Program-made: the position numbers and the translations under genes
Shown here: piece after piece, positions 38,441 through 46,904 of the stretch
Layout: every line of letters starts with the position of its first letter
Position numbering within the stretch: position 1 is the stretch's first letter
DNA from: CAZYAK01 sp964403335
Lineage (GTDB): Bacteria; Patescibacteriota; Gracilibacteria; Peribacterales; Peribacteraceae
Assembly (NCBI GenBank): GCA_964403335.1
Contig: CAYOFI010000004.1
Coordinates: 1-64,000 of the forward strand
Direction of reading: 5' to 3'
Length of the DNA: 64,000 bases
The notes under the pieces: generated by a model
What the model saw: the letters and a program-made list of their open reading frames with translations, nothing else
Database searches by the model: none
What the model was told of the DNA's origin: nothing

Positions 38441-38905
38441 ATGCAGCGCCTCACCCTCCTCGCCGTCGGCAAAATCAAAACGTCCTGGATCAACGAAGGA
38501 TGTACGGAGTACGTCAGCCGTCTTCGCGGCGCCGCGAAAATGGAAGTGATCGAAGTCGCCGCAGGCAAAGAAAAAGATCCGACGAAGCAGCGGGAAGAAG
38601 AAGGGAAGAAGTTGATCACGGCGGCGGAGAAGCTTCGCGGTGAAGTGTGGGTATTGGATGAAAAAGGCGAGCGGATGGTGTCGCATGAATTCGCATTCTT
38701 TCTATCGCAAGCAAAAGACGTTGGTCGTCACTTGGTCTTCGTGCTCGGCGGCGCATACGGTCTGAGCCCTGATGTCCGGAAGATCGCGAAGGGATCGATC
38801 AGATTGAGTGACATGACGTTTCCGCATGAGCTGTGCCGGTTGGTATTTCTGGAGCAGCTGTACCGAGGGTTTGAGATTGCGAAGGGGAGCGGGTATCACC
38901 ATTAG
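38441..38905 (+). CDS. rlmH: 23S rRNA (pseudouridine-1915-N3)-methyltransferase
   Basis: A 154-residue SPOUT methyltransferase for pseudouridine 1915 in helix 69. Seen: LTLLAVGKIKTSWINEGCTEY at the start, VWVLDEKGERMVSHEFA, LVFVLGGAYGLSPDVRK and the C-terminal LSDMTFPHELCRLVFLEQLYR with the SAM knot, ending GSGYHH. Start at 38441. Downstream 38906-39020 holds no gene, only a hairpin (CAGGAGG/CCTCCTG) near 38979-39008 that may end this and hsp20. Confidence 0.96.
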   Translation: MQRLTLLAVGKIKTSWINEGCTEYVSRLRGAAKMEVIEVAAGKEKDPTKQREEEGKKLITAAEKLRGEVWVLDEKGERMVSHEFAFFLSQAKDVGRHLVFVLGGAYGLSPDVRKIAKGSIRLSDMTFPHELCRLVFLEQLYRGFEIAKGSGYHH

Positions 38906-39020
38906 GTGATCACCCCATCCACAACGCCCATTATCCCGCACATCCCACACAGAGAATTATCACGAATCAAACAGCAAACAGGAGGAGTGCGTTGCCACAC
39001 CCCTCCTGCGGTACCCGTTA

Positions 39021-39503
39021 TCAAGACTCCACTCGCACGCTCAAGCGTTTTGGTTCTGCTTCCGGCTTCTTGGGAATCGTTACGGTGAGCATGCCGTTCT
39101 TTGACGTGCACTCTGCTTTCGAACCGTCAGCGTAGTCGGGAAGGAGGATTTGCCGAGTGAACTCCGCATAGGAGTAACTGCGCTCGCGACGATGCCACTT
39201 CTTGTCCTTGGTATCGGACTTCTCCTCATGTTTGCCGCTGATGGTGAGGACATTATTGCTCGCGTCCACATTGATGGACTTGGGATCGAAGCCGGGAATA
39301 TCCGCCTCGATCACCACTTCTTTGTCGGTTTCGGAGACGTCCACGGGAAGAGCGAGCTGGCGCTGTTCCGTGATGGACGGCATGAAGGATGTCTCGAAGA
39401 GACGGAAGGGATCCCAGAATGCTTCGTCAAAGAAGCGGTTGAAGGGGCTGCGAGAGAGATCCCTCTGCTCATCGCGCCGCTGAATCTGTCTGCTTTCTGC
39501 CAT
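39021..39503 (-). CDS. small heat shock protein (Hsp20/alpha-crystallin)
   Basis: A 160-residue holdase chaperone. The alpha-crystallin domain runs from LALPVDVSETDKEVVIEADIPG through INVDASNNVLTISGKHEEK to ADGSKAECTSKNGMLTVTIPK, the classic beta-sandwich ending. The N-terminal arm is short (FNRFFDEAFWDPFRLFE). A perfect CIRCE operator overlaps its promoter, so heat-shock control by an HrcA repressor is expected; hrcA itself is not in the window. Confidence 0.95.
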   Translation of the reverse strand: MAESRQIQRRDEQRDLSRSPFNRFFDEAFWDPFRLFETSFMPSITEQRQLALPVDVSETDKEVVIEADIPGFDPKSINVDASNNVLTISGKHEEKSDTKDKKWHRRERSYSYAEFTRQILLPDYADGSKAECTSKNGMLTVTIPKKPEAEPKRLSVRVES

Positions 39504-39528
39504 AGAAATGAGGGGGAATGAAATAAAA

Positions 39529-39555
39529 TTAGCACTCGACAGTATAGAGTGCTAA
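39529..39555. promoter_or_regulatory. CIRCE operator of hsp20
   Basis: TTAGCACTC, nine bases, GAGTGCTAA: an exact match to the HrcA-binding CIRCE inverted repeat. The -10 box of hsp20 lies inside its spacer. Confidence 0.93.
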
Positions 39556-39569
39556 TTCCGTGCCGTCAA
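39541..39569 (-). promoter_or_regulatory. hsp20 promoter
   Basis: On the minus strand TTGACG (39569-39564), 17 bases, TATACT (39546-39541). The -10 sits in the CIRCE loop, so bound repressor would block it. The leader to the ATG at 39503 is about 30 bases. Confidence 0.8.
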
Positions 39570-39680
39570 GATCTGTGCTTCGTGAATTCTGTATGAGTGT
39601 GTGTTTTGCAGCACGAATGGAGACCCGAAAATTTTCGAGCAAAGTGCTATTGTATCTACTTGTGCAGAGTCTGTGTTCAC

Positions 39681-39755
39681 TGGCAGCCCCACGGGGAATC
39701 GAACCCCGCTTTCCTGGATGAGAACCAAGTGTCCTAACCGATAGACGATGGGGCC
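39681..39755 (-). tRNA. tRNA-Glu (CTC anticodon), CCA encoded
   Basis: On the minus strand a full cloverleaf: acceptor GGCCCCA/TGGGGCT with G1-U72, D arm TCTATCGGTTAGGA, anticodon stem CTTGG/CCAGG with loop TTCTCAT (anticodon CTC), T arm GCGGGGTTCGATTCCCCG, discriminator G and encoded CCA. The sequence follows the bacterial tRNA-Glu pattern closely. Confidence 0.93.
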
Positions 39756-39813
39756 ATAGGCATCAAAGAGCCCGCAGAGTATAGCCAAAATGACATTTTC
39801 GTCCAGGCGGATG

Positions 39814-39819
39814 TAGAAT
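39814..39819 (+). promoter_or_regulatory. -10 box of the DUF1801 gene, leaderless type
   Basis: TGTAGAAT ends 6 bases before the ATG at 39826. Confidence 0.6.
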
Positions 39820-39825
39820 GCCTGC

Positions 39826-40260
39826 ATGACGGTCCAAGACCAGATTAACGCGTATATTCATAGCCAGCCCGGGCAAAAGCGCAGTGACATGCAAGAGTTG
39901 CATCGCCTCATTCTGCACGTACAGCCCGCATCCAAACTCTGGTTTTTGGACGGGAAGAACGATGCAGGGAAGACCGTGTCGAATCCGAATATCGGCTATG
40001 GGTCGTACGTCATCCACTATGCCGATGGGACGACGAAAGAGTTTTATCAAATCGGGTTGAGTGCGAACACGACCGGAATCTCTGTCTACATTCTCGGTCT
40101 TCCGGATAAGACGTACTTAGCCAAAACGTTTGGAAAGAAAATCGGCAAGGCGAGCGTGACGGGGTATTGCATCAAGTTCAAAGCTCTCAAAGATATTCAG
40201 ATCGAAGTGCTCGAAGCGGCCATACGGCACGGTTTTGAGGCGCAGGATGAAAAAAAGTAG
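39826..40260 (+). CDS. DUF1801 (YdhG-like) domain protein
   Basis: A 144-residue protein with the DUF1801 core: QKRSDMQELHRLILHVQPA at the start, IGYGSYVIHYADGTT, then FYQIGLSANTTGISVYILG and FGKKIGKASVTGYCIKFKAL. The family is of unknown function. It converges with the large unknown gene at 40286. Confidence 0.8.
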   Translation: MTVQDQINAYIHSQPGQKRSDMQELHRLILHVQPASKLWFLDGKNDAGKTVSNPNIGYGSYVIHYADGTTKEFYQIGLSANTTGISVYILGLPDKTYLAKTFGKKIGKASVTGYCIKFKALKDIQIEVLEAAIRHGFEAQDEKK

Positions 40261-40285
40261 ATTCTGCGTATGCGGAGCCGCACTA

Positions 40286-42286
40286 TCACGCAGCTCCGGC
40301 GAGTGCGTTTTCATCTTTTTCCGCATTCACGAATGCGGACCATTCCAGCGTGTACCAATCAACTGCTTCATCATCGGTTGCGTGACGCTCATCCCGTTCG
40401 CAAGATGCCAGCATGGTGACGGTCGGATCGGTGATGCCGTTGCGGGTCGACTTCTTGGCCTGGGCAAGTTCTTCCTCCGTGAATCCGAACATCTTCAGAA
40501 TGTTGTCCTGTTCGGGCAAAGCCGGGACGGCGGCGCGGAAGGCGCGGATGAAGGCCATGCGGTCCGCGGCGACTTTTTTGGCGGCCTGTTCTTCGACTTC
40601 GCGTTGTTGCTCGGTTTTTTTCTCCCGCATGAGCGCCGCTGTCACTTCCGATTTGTGTTTCCCGAACACTCCGGCCACGCGCACTTCTTTGTCATTCGCC
40701 CGCCCGCTCCAAGTGGCGAACCCGCTCACAAGCAGTTTTTGCATTTCCTTGATGCGCGACTGAAAATTCGGATCCGCAAAGTCCGGGTTTGCGCCGATAT
40801 TCAGGAAACGCGCGGAGACCTCCCCCCATTCCGCCAATGACGGGACGCCGCCGATCCGCGCGACGTGTGAATGCAACGTGGCGAACATATTGCGTTCGAG
40901 GGTCTGCAAGATTGCGGGATCCGGGGCGGGAGTGTTTTTGGAGAGCGCCGCGAGCGTCGCCAGGTAGACGCCGGAATCGTTGGTCAGCACCTGATCGAGA
41001 GCTTGGCGGTTCTTCCGGTCCGCGGGATCCACATAGCGCTCAGCCGGTCCGTCGTCCCCGCGGGTGGCGCGGTACGCATCCAAAAAGAGCGTGGTCGTGG
41101 TGCGGACGGGGCCGTACGGGGAGGGGACGTCATTGCGGTATTTGCGGAATTCCATGTGCGCGTCGGTATCAAAACCCCACCGGGAGATGAGGTTCATGGC
41201 GCCGTTCAAGTCCGCGCCGTTATTGGCCATCAGCTGCCGGGCGACCATCTCGCCGATGACGGTGCGGTGCGCCGGTTCTAGTTCTTCCTTCAGTATTTCT
41301 TTCACGATCTCTTCCGACGGCCGCAGGACATATTCCTGCCGCCATGCGGCAAATTCCGTTTTTTCTTCCGCCGTTGTTTTCTCCGTCGCAAAGAACGGGG
41401 CGATTTTCTCGCTGATCTCTTTGATCTGTGACATGAATTTCATCTGTGCATCCGCGCGCTCTTTGCGTTTTTTGCGGTACTCGGCGTATCTCGGGTCCTT
41501 GGGGTCCTTGGGAGGATCCGGCAGCGGTTTTTTCCATTCCAGCTGATGCGTGCGGATCCACGAGCCGAGCCGCGGATACGATGTGCGCACAGCCTTTCGC
41601 GTGATGGAGTTGAGCGGATGAATGTATTTCAACAGCCGGAGATAGGCATCGCCGTCCACCGGACCTTTGGGGGTCAGCATCGCCTCGGCCAATTTATCCG
41701 CGGCAACAGTCAGCACGTTTTCATCTTTGTCATAACACTGGTACCAGAGGATGTCTTGAATCAATTTTGTCAGCAGCGCCTCCCGCTGTTCCGCCGTACA
41801 TTCCACGTTGCCCAAGCGTCGGATCAACTCGGCTTCGGTGGCGATGGTCAGATAGGGAACTTTCCGGTGCTCGCCCGGGGCGGCCTTTTCCCGGTCCCAC
41901 ACGCTGTTGCCGTAATATAATCTGCTGATCAGGAGTGATGCCGCTTTTTCCGCTTCGGCGTGCGGAATTTTGCGCTCGGGATCTTCCAGGACTTTCAGAT
42001 ATTTTTCCATGTCAGGCACGGCGGCTGCGCCTTGTTCGGCGGTCGTTAAAGAGCCGCTTTGCATCTTGTCCAATTTTTCCAGCCGCTGCATGGGCAGCAT
42101 ATTCTCATCGGCTTTCTCCGGTTCTTGCGCAATGGAAACTCCACCGGAAAGGACGCCGACGCACAGGGCGATCAGGAAACGCCGTCGGTCCTCCACGCGT
42201 CCATTTGCGGGCAAGATAACAGGGGCCTGATGCGGGACAGTCAGCGGTTTTTCAGCATATGCCGCAGCGTCCGATCGTTCTGGCAT
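40286..42286 (-). CDS. large exported protein of unknown function with Tat-like signal
   Basis: A 666-residue protein. After about 30 hydrophilic residues comes EDRRRFLIALCVGVLSGGVSIAQ, a twin-arginine-like signal (RRRFL). The rest is a long, mostly helical, charged protein with no motif I recognise (for example LRRLGNVECTAEQREALLTKL, PRYAEYRKKRKERADAQ). The start at 42286 is chosen because TACGCT lies 8 bases upstream. No paralogue is seen in the window. It is divergent from the Ser-rich membrane protein gene. Confidence 0.65.
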   Translation of the reverse strand: MPERSDAAAYAEKPLTVPHQAPVILPANGRVEDRRRFLIALCVGVLSGGVSIAQEPEKADENMLPMQRLEKLDKMQSGSLTTAEQGAAAVPDMEKYLKVLEDPERKIPHAEAEKAASLLISRLYYGNSVWDREKAAPGEHRKVPYLTIATEAELIRRLGNVECTAEQREALLTKLIQDILWYQCYDKDENVLTVAADKLAEAMLTPKGPVDGDAYLRLLKYIHPLNSITRKAVRTSYPRLGSWIRTHQLEWKKPLPDPPKDPKDPRYAEYRKKRKERADAQMKFMSQIKEISEKIAPFFATEKTTAEEKTEFAAWRQEYVLRPSEEIVKEILKEELEPAHRTVIGEMVARQLMANNGADLNGAMNLISRWGFDTDAHMEFRKYRNDVPSPYGPVRTTTTLFLDAYRATRGDDGPAERYVDPADRKNRQALDQVLTNDSGVYLATLAALSKNTPAPDPAILQTLERNMFATLHSHVARIGGVPSLAEWGEVSARFLNIGANPDFADPNFQSRIKEMQKLLVSGFATWSGRANDKEVRVAGVFGKHKSEVTAALMREKKTEQQREVEEQAAKKVAADRMAFIRAFRAAVPALPEQDNILKMFGFTEEELAQAKKSTRNGITDPTVTMLASCERDERHATDDEAVDWYTLEWSAFVNAEKDENALAGAA

Positions 42287-42394
42287 ACCAAGGGAGCGTA
42301 TAATCCCGTATATTCCGCTTCGTGCCGCCGTAGTCAATCTTTCCACACCATACAATGACAGATGACGCTTCTGTCTGTGGGAAAATGGTTGGAG

Positions 42395-42400
42395 TAGAAT
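42395..42400 (+). promoter_or_regulatory. -10 box of the Ser-rich membrane protein gene
   Basis: TAGAAT ends 8 bases before the ATG at 42409. Confidence 0.55.
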
Positions 42401-42408
42401 GTGCCCCG

Positions 42409-44025
42409 ATGCGCCGCATTCTTGTTGCCGGTTTTCTGTGCGCGATGTCCCTGCAGGTCGCCGCGGCATCCGTATTCGCGCAGGTGCCCGGAACACCTGG
42501 GGATATCCCGCCCTCCGCGACCGACCCCCGGCAGCCGCAAAAGGATCCCGGGACGGAGCCGGCAGGGAATGGAGAGATTCCCGTCGAATCGGCCGCTTCG
42601 TCATCCGTTCAGGAAAATCCGCGCTCAGCCGCCGGTGTTCCGGCAGAAGAAACTGCCGCATCGTCTTCCGTGCCGTCACGCGTCGCGTCGTCTTCGCAGG
42701 CGTCTTCCGTGCAGTCGTCGGTTCGGTCGTCCGTCAATCGCGCGCCTCCCGTGCGCGGGACTGTGCACACGTCATCATCCATCGCATCGTCCGTTCAGTC
42801 ATCGCAAGCATCATCGGTGACGAGCTCAAGTGCCTCATCGGAACCGATGCGATCGTTCTGGGATCGCGAACACTTTGGTTACAGCGTGCCGCTTATCGAT
42901 CCTCAAGTTGTCGCGATTCCTGGAAAGTTTTCGTGGGCAGCCGTTCCCGGGAACCTGTGGTTGGCGCTGCTCTTTACCATTGTGGCCGGGTGGAGCGGCG
43001 TGGTGTTTGCGGGAGCATCAAGCCGGACGTCATCGAAAATCCCGCTGTCGGTACGTCTGGGAATTCCCGCGTTACTCACGATGCTGATCATCGCCGTGCT
43101 GGAGTGGCTGATCCCTCAGGCGTCGGCGCAGGGGACGGACGGCTTGCTTGCGACGGCGTCGTTCCTGCGCTTGCCCGGATATGCGTTCGTGTTTTTTGTG
43201 CTGATGGGTATCACCGATTCCTACTACGGCAGTCTTCGGTCCATGCCGATCAAAGCGTTTGACCGCTGGCTCAAGCGGCACATCGGGAAAGAAGAATTGC
43301 ACAAAGCGACGTGGTTTTTATTTCTTCTCGTTCTGTTGTATGGCATCGTCTCGTCGTACCGGAACCAGGAGTTCAGCCTGTTGCCGTCCGCTCAGGTGGG
43401 CATCATTCTTGTCACGCTCCTTGCGCTTGTTCTGAAAACATATTCCGTCGATGCGTTCAAATTGACACTTGCGCGCAGATGGAAGCATCCGTCGTGGTTC
43501 ATCGCCAATCTTGGCGGATTGATCTTCGCGGCGGTGTGCGTGTTCCTCACACGCGAATTCCAGCTCAATCCCGGTTTCATGTATGGCGCCCCGATCGGCC
43601 TCTATCTTCTTCTGAAAGACCAGCGCAAAGAAGCATTCCTGCAGAGCACAAGCGTGTGGTGGGCACTGTTTGTCGCGGGCGTCGTGTGGAGCATTCTGCC
43701 GTTGGTCGCACCGTATCCCGTGCTCCATGACACGTTGCTTGCCGTTCCGTTTGTGCTCATCGAAGGACTCTTCTTTGAACTCATTCCCATTCCGTCCATG
43801 TACGGCGGTGCGATCTTCCGGTGGAAAAAACCCGTGTGGGCCGTGCAGTTTTTTGCGGTCACGTTCCTCTTGTTTCAATTCATCTTCCGGTCCGGGCAAA
43901 GCGTCGGCGCGTTGCAGGAATCCCCGCCGACGATGTTCATGCTGATCGGGCTGGCATGCTATGCGGTGGGGACGGCCTGTTTGTGGATGTACGTGATGCT
44001 GCGCCGTAGACACGGTATGCGATAA
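42409..44025 (+). CDS. membrane protein with Ser-rich extracytoplasmic linker
   Basis: A 538-residue protein: signal peptide (RRILVAGFLCAMSLQVAAASVFAQ), then about 110 residues rich in Ser, Val and Ala (SSSV and QASSVQSS words), then about nine transmembrane segments. The motif LIEGLFFELIPIPSMYGGAIFRWKKPVW near residue 465 resembles the NLLPIPPLDG segment of site-2-protease-like (M50) membrane proteins, but the metal-binding Asp is replaced by Tyr and no HExxH is seen. Function unknown. The BrkB-like gene follows after 43 bases. Confidence 0.65.
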   Translation: MRRILVAGFLCAMSLQVAAASVFAQVPGTPGDIPPSATDPRQPQKDPGTEPAGNGEIPVESAASSSVQENPRSAAGVPAEETAASSSVPSRVASSSQASSVQSSVRSSVNRAPPVRGTVHTSSSIASSVQSSQASSVTSSSASSEPMRSFWDREHFGYSVPLIDPQVVAIPGKFSWAAVPGNLWLALLFTIVAGWSGVVFAGASSRTSSKIPLSVRLGIPALLTMLIIAVLEWLIPQASAQGTDGLLATASFLRLPGYAFVFFVLMGITDSYYGSLRSMPIKAFDRWLKRHIGKEELHKATWFLFLLVLLYGIVSSYRNQEFSLLPSAQVGIILVTLLALVLKTYSVDAFKLTLARRWKHPSWFIANLGGLIFAAVCVFLTREFQLNPGFMYGAPIGLYLLLKDQRKEAFLQSTSVWWALFVAGVVWSILPLVAPYPVLHDTLLAVPFVLIEGLFFELIPIPSMYGGAIFRWKKPVWAVQFFAVTFLLFQFIFRSGQSVGALQESPPTMFMLIGLACYAVGTACLWMYVMLRRRHGMR

Positions 44026-44068
44026 TTGCCGCAGAAATCGGACTCGTATCCGTCATCTACCAAGCATT

Positions 44069-45058
44069 ATGAAATTTTACTGGGCCGTCCTCCGGCAGAG
44101 TTTCCGCGAGTGGAAAAAAGACAAGGCGCCGCAATTGGCGGCTTCCACGGCGTATTACACTATTTTTTCATTGGCGCCGTTGCTCATAATCATTCTGGCA
44201 TTTGCGGGGATGTTTCTGGATGCGAACGCCGTCCAAGAATCCCTCTTCGGGCAGATGCGGGGACTGGTGGGGGAGGCGGGCGCGGAGAGCATCCGGTCGA
44301 TGGTGGAGGCGTCGCAGCGCTCGCCGAACACGCCGCTTGCCGCGGTCCTGGGATTCCTGATCTTGGCGTTCGGCGCGACGGGATTGCTGATGGCACTGCA
44401 GGACGCGCTGAATTTCATGTGGAAAGTGGAGGCAAAAAAGAGCACGAATGCGCTGGCCATGATCGGGCTCAAGCGATTGGTGTCGCTGGGGATGATCCTC
44501 ACGATCGGATTTTTGTTGATCATCTCGCTCGTCGTCTCCGCGCTCGTCGCGCATACGGTGGAGTTTGTGTCGGGTGGTGCGGAAGCGTGGTTGCCGCTTG
44601 TGAATATGGCCGTGTCGTTCGGCATTATCACGCTGCTCTTTGCCCTGCTGTTTATCTATTTGCCCGATGTGCGCGTACGCTGGAAGGATGTCTGGCCCGG
44701 GGCGTTGCTGACGGCATTTCTGTTCACGCTGGGAAAATTTCTTTTGGGGTATTACTTGGGACAGAAGGATTTTACATCAGCGTACGGGGTGGCCGGATCG
44801 ATCATTATTTTGCTGCTCTGGGTGAACTACTCCGCGCAGATCTTTTTCTTCGGGGCGGAGTTCACCAAAGTGTATGTGTACGCGCGCGGGGCACCCGTGC
44901 GGCCCACCAAGTACGCGCGCTTTATCGAGGAAGAGCTTCCCAAAAAACAGAGGAACATCCCGATATTCAAAGTTCTCGCCATCGTCGGCAAAGTTCTTCT
45001 GGTGGAAGGGAAGACGGCGTGGAGGGTGTGGCAGGTCTACCGGAAGTGGAAGAAATGA
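44069..45058 (+). CDS. YihY/BrkB-family membrane protein
   Basis: A 329-residue inner membrane protein of the YihY/virulence factor BrkB family. Seen: DKAPQLAASTAYYTIFSLAPLLIIIL, the long periplasmic loop, LDALNFMW-like LQDALNFMWKV, IYLPDVRVRWKDVWPGALLTAFLF and YGVAGSIIILLLWVNYSAQIFFFGAEFTKVY. Six membrane segments. The family has no settled biochemical role, although transport has been proposed. The C-terminal tail is basic. Confidence 0.9.
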   Translation: MKFYWAVLRQSFREWKKDKAPQLAASTAYYTIFSLAPLLIIILAFAGMFLDANAVQESLFGQMRGLVGEAGAESIRSMVEASQRSPNTPLAAVLGFLILAFGATGLLMALQDALNFMWKVEAKKSTNALAMIGLKRLVSLGMILTIGFLLIISLVVSALVAHTVEFVSGGAEAWLPLVNMAVSFGIITLLFALLFIYLPDVRVRWKDVWPGALLTAFLFTLGKFLLGYYLGQKDFTSAYGVAGSIIILLLWVNYSAQIFFFGAEFTKVYVYARGAPVRPTKYARFIEEELPKKQRNIPIFKVLAIVGKVLLVEGKTAWRVWQVYRKWKK

Positions 45059-45153
45059 CGAAACTCCTGTCCGTGAAAAATCCATGAAAGAACTCCTGCG
45101 ATATTTCTGTTTTCCTGGCATACTGATTTTCTTCATACTTTCCCACCCGACTT

Positions 45154-45786
45154 ATGCCCGCTTTCACCGAAGCGCTCCGCTGGCGCTATGCCACCAAGAA
45201 ATTTGACCCGACCAAGAAACTGTCCGACGCGCAGTTGGATCAGTTGCTGGATGCCGCGCAGCTGTCCGCGTCATCGTTCGGATTGCAGCCGTACCGCATC
45301 CTCGTCGTCACCGATCCCGCCGTCCGCGCCAAAATCCGCGAGCACGCGTGGGGCCAGACGCAGGTCACCGATGCCTCGCACTTGTTGGTGTTCTGCCCGA
45401 TGCGCACCATCGATGAAGCCTATGTGAAGACGTTCATCGAACTCGTGTCCAAAACACGCGGTGTCCCGGCGGAAAATCTCAAGGGCTACCACGACATGAT
45501 GATGGGCACCATTTCCGCCCGCCCTCCCGAGGCGTTGGCCGGATGGATGCGTTCCCAGGCGTACATCGCCGTCGGTTTCCTGCTCTCGGCCGCCGCGCAG
45601 TACGGCATCGACGCCTGCCCCATGGAAGGGTTCGATCCCGCCCACGTGGATGTCGATTTGGGTCTGTTGGACAAGAACCTCACGTCCGCCGTGTTGGTAC
45701 CGGTGGGTTTCCGCGCCGCGGATGACGCAACTGCGTCCTACGCAAAAGTGCGCTTCCCGAAGGAAGAACTGTTTCTGCGGATGTAA
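45154..45786 (+). CDS. NAD(P)H-dependent nitroreductase family oxidoreductase
   Basis: A 210-residue FMN-dependent enzyme of the NfsB type. Seen: FTEALRWRYATKKFDPTKKL (phosphate-binding Arg/Lys), QLSASSFGLQPYRILVV and AQYGIDACPMEGFDPAHVDVDL. Proteins of this family reduce nitroaromatics or quinones with NAD(P)H. It lies alone; a CATACT box is about 14 bases before the ATG. It converges with the TipAS gene, 5 bases apart. Confidence 0.88.
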   Translation: MPAFTEALRWRYATKKFDPTKKLSDAQLDQLLDAAQLSASSFGLQPYRILVVTDPAVRAKIREHAWGQTQVTDASHLLVFCPMRTIDEAYVKTFIELVSKTRGVPAENLKGYHDMMMGTISARPPEALAGWMRSQAYIAVGFLLSAAAQYGIDACPMEGFDPAHVDVDLGLLDKNLTSAVLVPVGFRAADDATASYAKVRFPKEELFLRM

Positions 45787-45791
45787 TAGGG

Positions 45792-46199
45792 TTATGCGTT
45801 GCAAAACACGTGCATCGCGTCTCTCATGAACAGAGCGAGTCCCGGGCGGTACTTGTTAAAGTACTGCCCGAAGCGCTCGTCAGCCGCGTACATGTCTCCC
45901 AGGCCCCTGTACATTTCTTTGTTCGGTTCGTAGAAAGCGCGAAGCCCCGCGTAGTGTTGGGCGATCAATGCTTGCACGTCCGGATCCGCCGGATCTTTGT
46001 CGGCGACAGCGGCGATCTTTTTCATCAGCACGTCGCCTTCCTGACTGATGCGTTCGAAGTCCGCTTTGGACATTTTTGCGACGCGCTTTTGCGATTCCTT
46101 GTACGCGTCGGTGTGCCCCCAGCGCTGCTTGGCCTCTTCTTCGTAGGGATTGGGCGGGATGAAATCTTTGCCGACGGTGTCGTCATGTGGAGTGGTCAT
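45792..46199 (-). CDS. stand-alone TipAS-like antibiotic-recognition domain protein
   Basis: A 135-residue protein matching the TipAS domain (PF07739): NPYEEEAKQRWGHTDAYKESQ, ERISQEGDVLMKKIAAV, LRAFYEPNKEMYRGLGDMYAADERFGQYFNKYRPGLALFMRDAM. Such domains bind thiopeptides and related compounds and usually sit at the C-terminus of a MerR regulator; here no DNA-binding domain is attached. A TAGAGT box ends 8 bases before the ATG at 46199. It could sequester a toxic ligand. Confidence 0.82.
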   Translation of the reverse strand: MTTPHDDTVGKDFIPPNPYEEEAKQRWGHTDAYKESQKRVAKMSKADFERISQEGDVLMKKIAAVADKDPADPDVQALIAQHYAGLRAFYEPNKEMYRGLGDMYAADERFGQYFNKYRPGLALFMRDAMHVFCNA

Positions 46200-46207
46200 A
46201 TGTACGC

Positions 46208-46213
46208 ACTCTA
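46208..46213 (-). promoter_or_regulatory. -10 box of the TipAS gene
   Basis: On the minus strand TAGAGT ends 8 bases before the ATG at 46199. Confidence 0.5.
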
Positions 46214-46218
46214 AAGCC

Positions 46219-46866
46219 TCACGCCACGGGAGGGTCAAGAGGCAATTGTACCTGTTCGATCAAGCCGATCCTGTGAAGCTGATCATCGTGTTTGCGGAAG
46301 ATCCACTGCATATGCGTATACGCCCCGCCGTCGACAAGCAGACGCAGCACGTGTTCGCGCAAAAAATTGTTGAACGTATAGACTTCTGCGGGTGAGCCGA
46401 GTTTTTCAAACAGAAACGGAGAGGTCACCGGACGATCATCTTTGCTGCCGGACGGGGCCGTAAACATGTTATTGCTGATGATGTGAAATCTCCCGGAGGG
46501 GAGGGCTGCCAGGACACGCGGGTCCGTGAGGTCCGCAGTGATTGCCGTGAAGGGTTCGCCGTCATTGGGAGCGATATCGATACCCGTCGCATCCATCCCC
46601 GCGAATGCCGCCAGGCGCAGATAGCGGGGAACGAATTCCCTTGGCGGATGGAGGGGGAACACGAGCCGCGCCCAGTGCGGAGTATTGTCTTTTCCTTTCT
46701 TGGACCCGCATCCCAGATCCAAAACGCATTTGCCAATCAACTGCCGCACGTCCGCGCATGCCGCCTGCAAGCGTACCGCGCACGTCGCCACTGCGTCCGC
46801 CCGATCCGCATGGATCTCCACATACCTCTCCACAAGTTCTTGGTATCCCGCATGCAACAGACTCAT
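46219..46866 (-). CDS. class I SAM-dependent methyltransferase, substrate unknown
   Basis: A 215-residue protein with a SAM-binding glycine motif (GKCVLDLGCGSKKGKD), an acidic end of strand 2 (MDATGIDIAPNDGEPF), strand 4 (RFHIISNNMFTAP) and a short C-terminal part. There is no extra domain to suggest the substrate. TATATA lies 5 bases before the ATG. The TipAS gene lies downstream with its own promoter. Confidence 0.7.
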   Translation of the reverse strand: MSLLHAGYQELVERYVEIHADRADAVATCAVRLQAACADVRQLIGKCVLDLGCGSKKGKDNTPHWARLVFPLHPPREFVPRYLRLAAFAGMDATGIDIAPNDGEPFTAITADLTDPRVLAALPSGRFHIISNNMFTAPSGSKDDRPVTSPFLFEKLGSPAEVYTFNNFLREHVLRLLVDGGAYTHMQWIFRKHDDQLHRIGLIEQVQLPLDPPVA

Positions 46867-46904
46867 GCGCGTATATAAATATATTCTTGATTGCCGGTCA
46901 ATAT

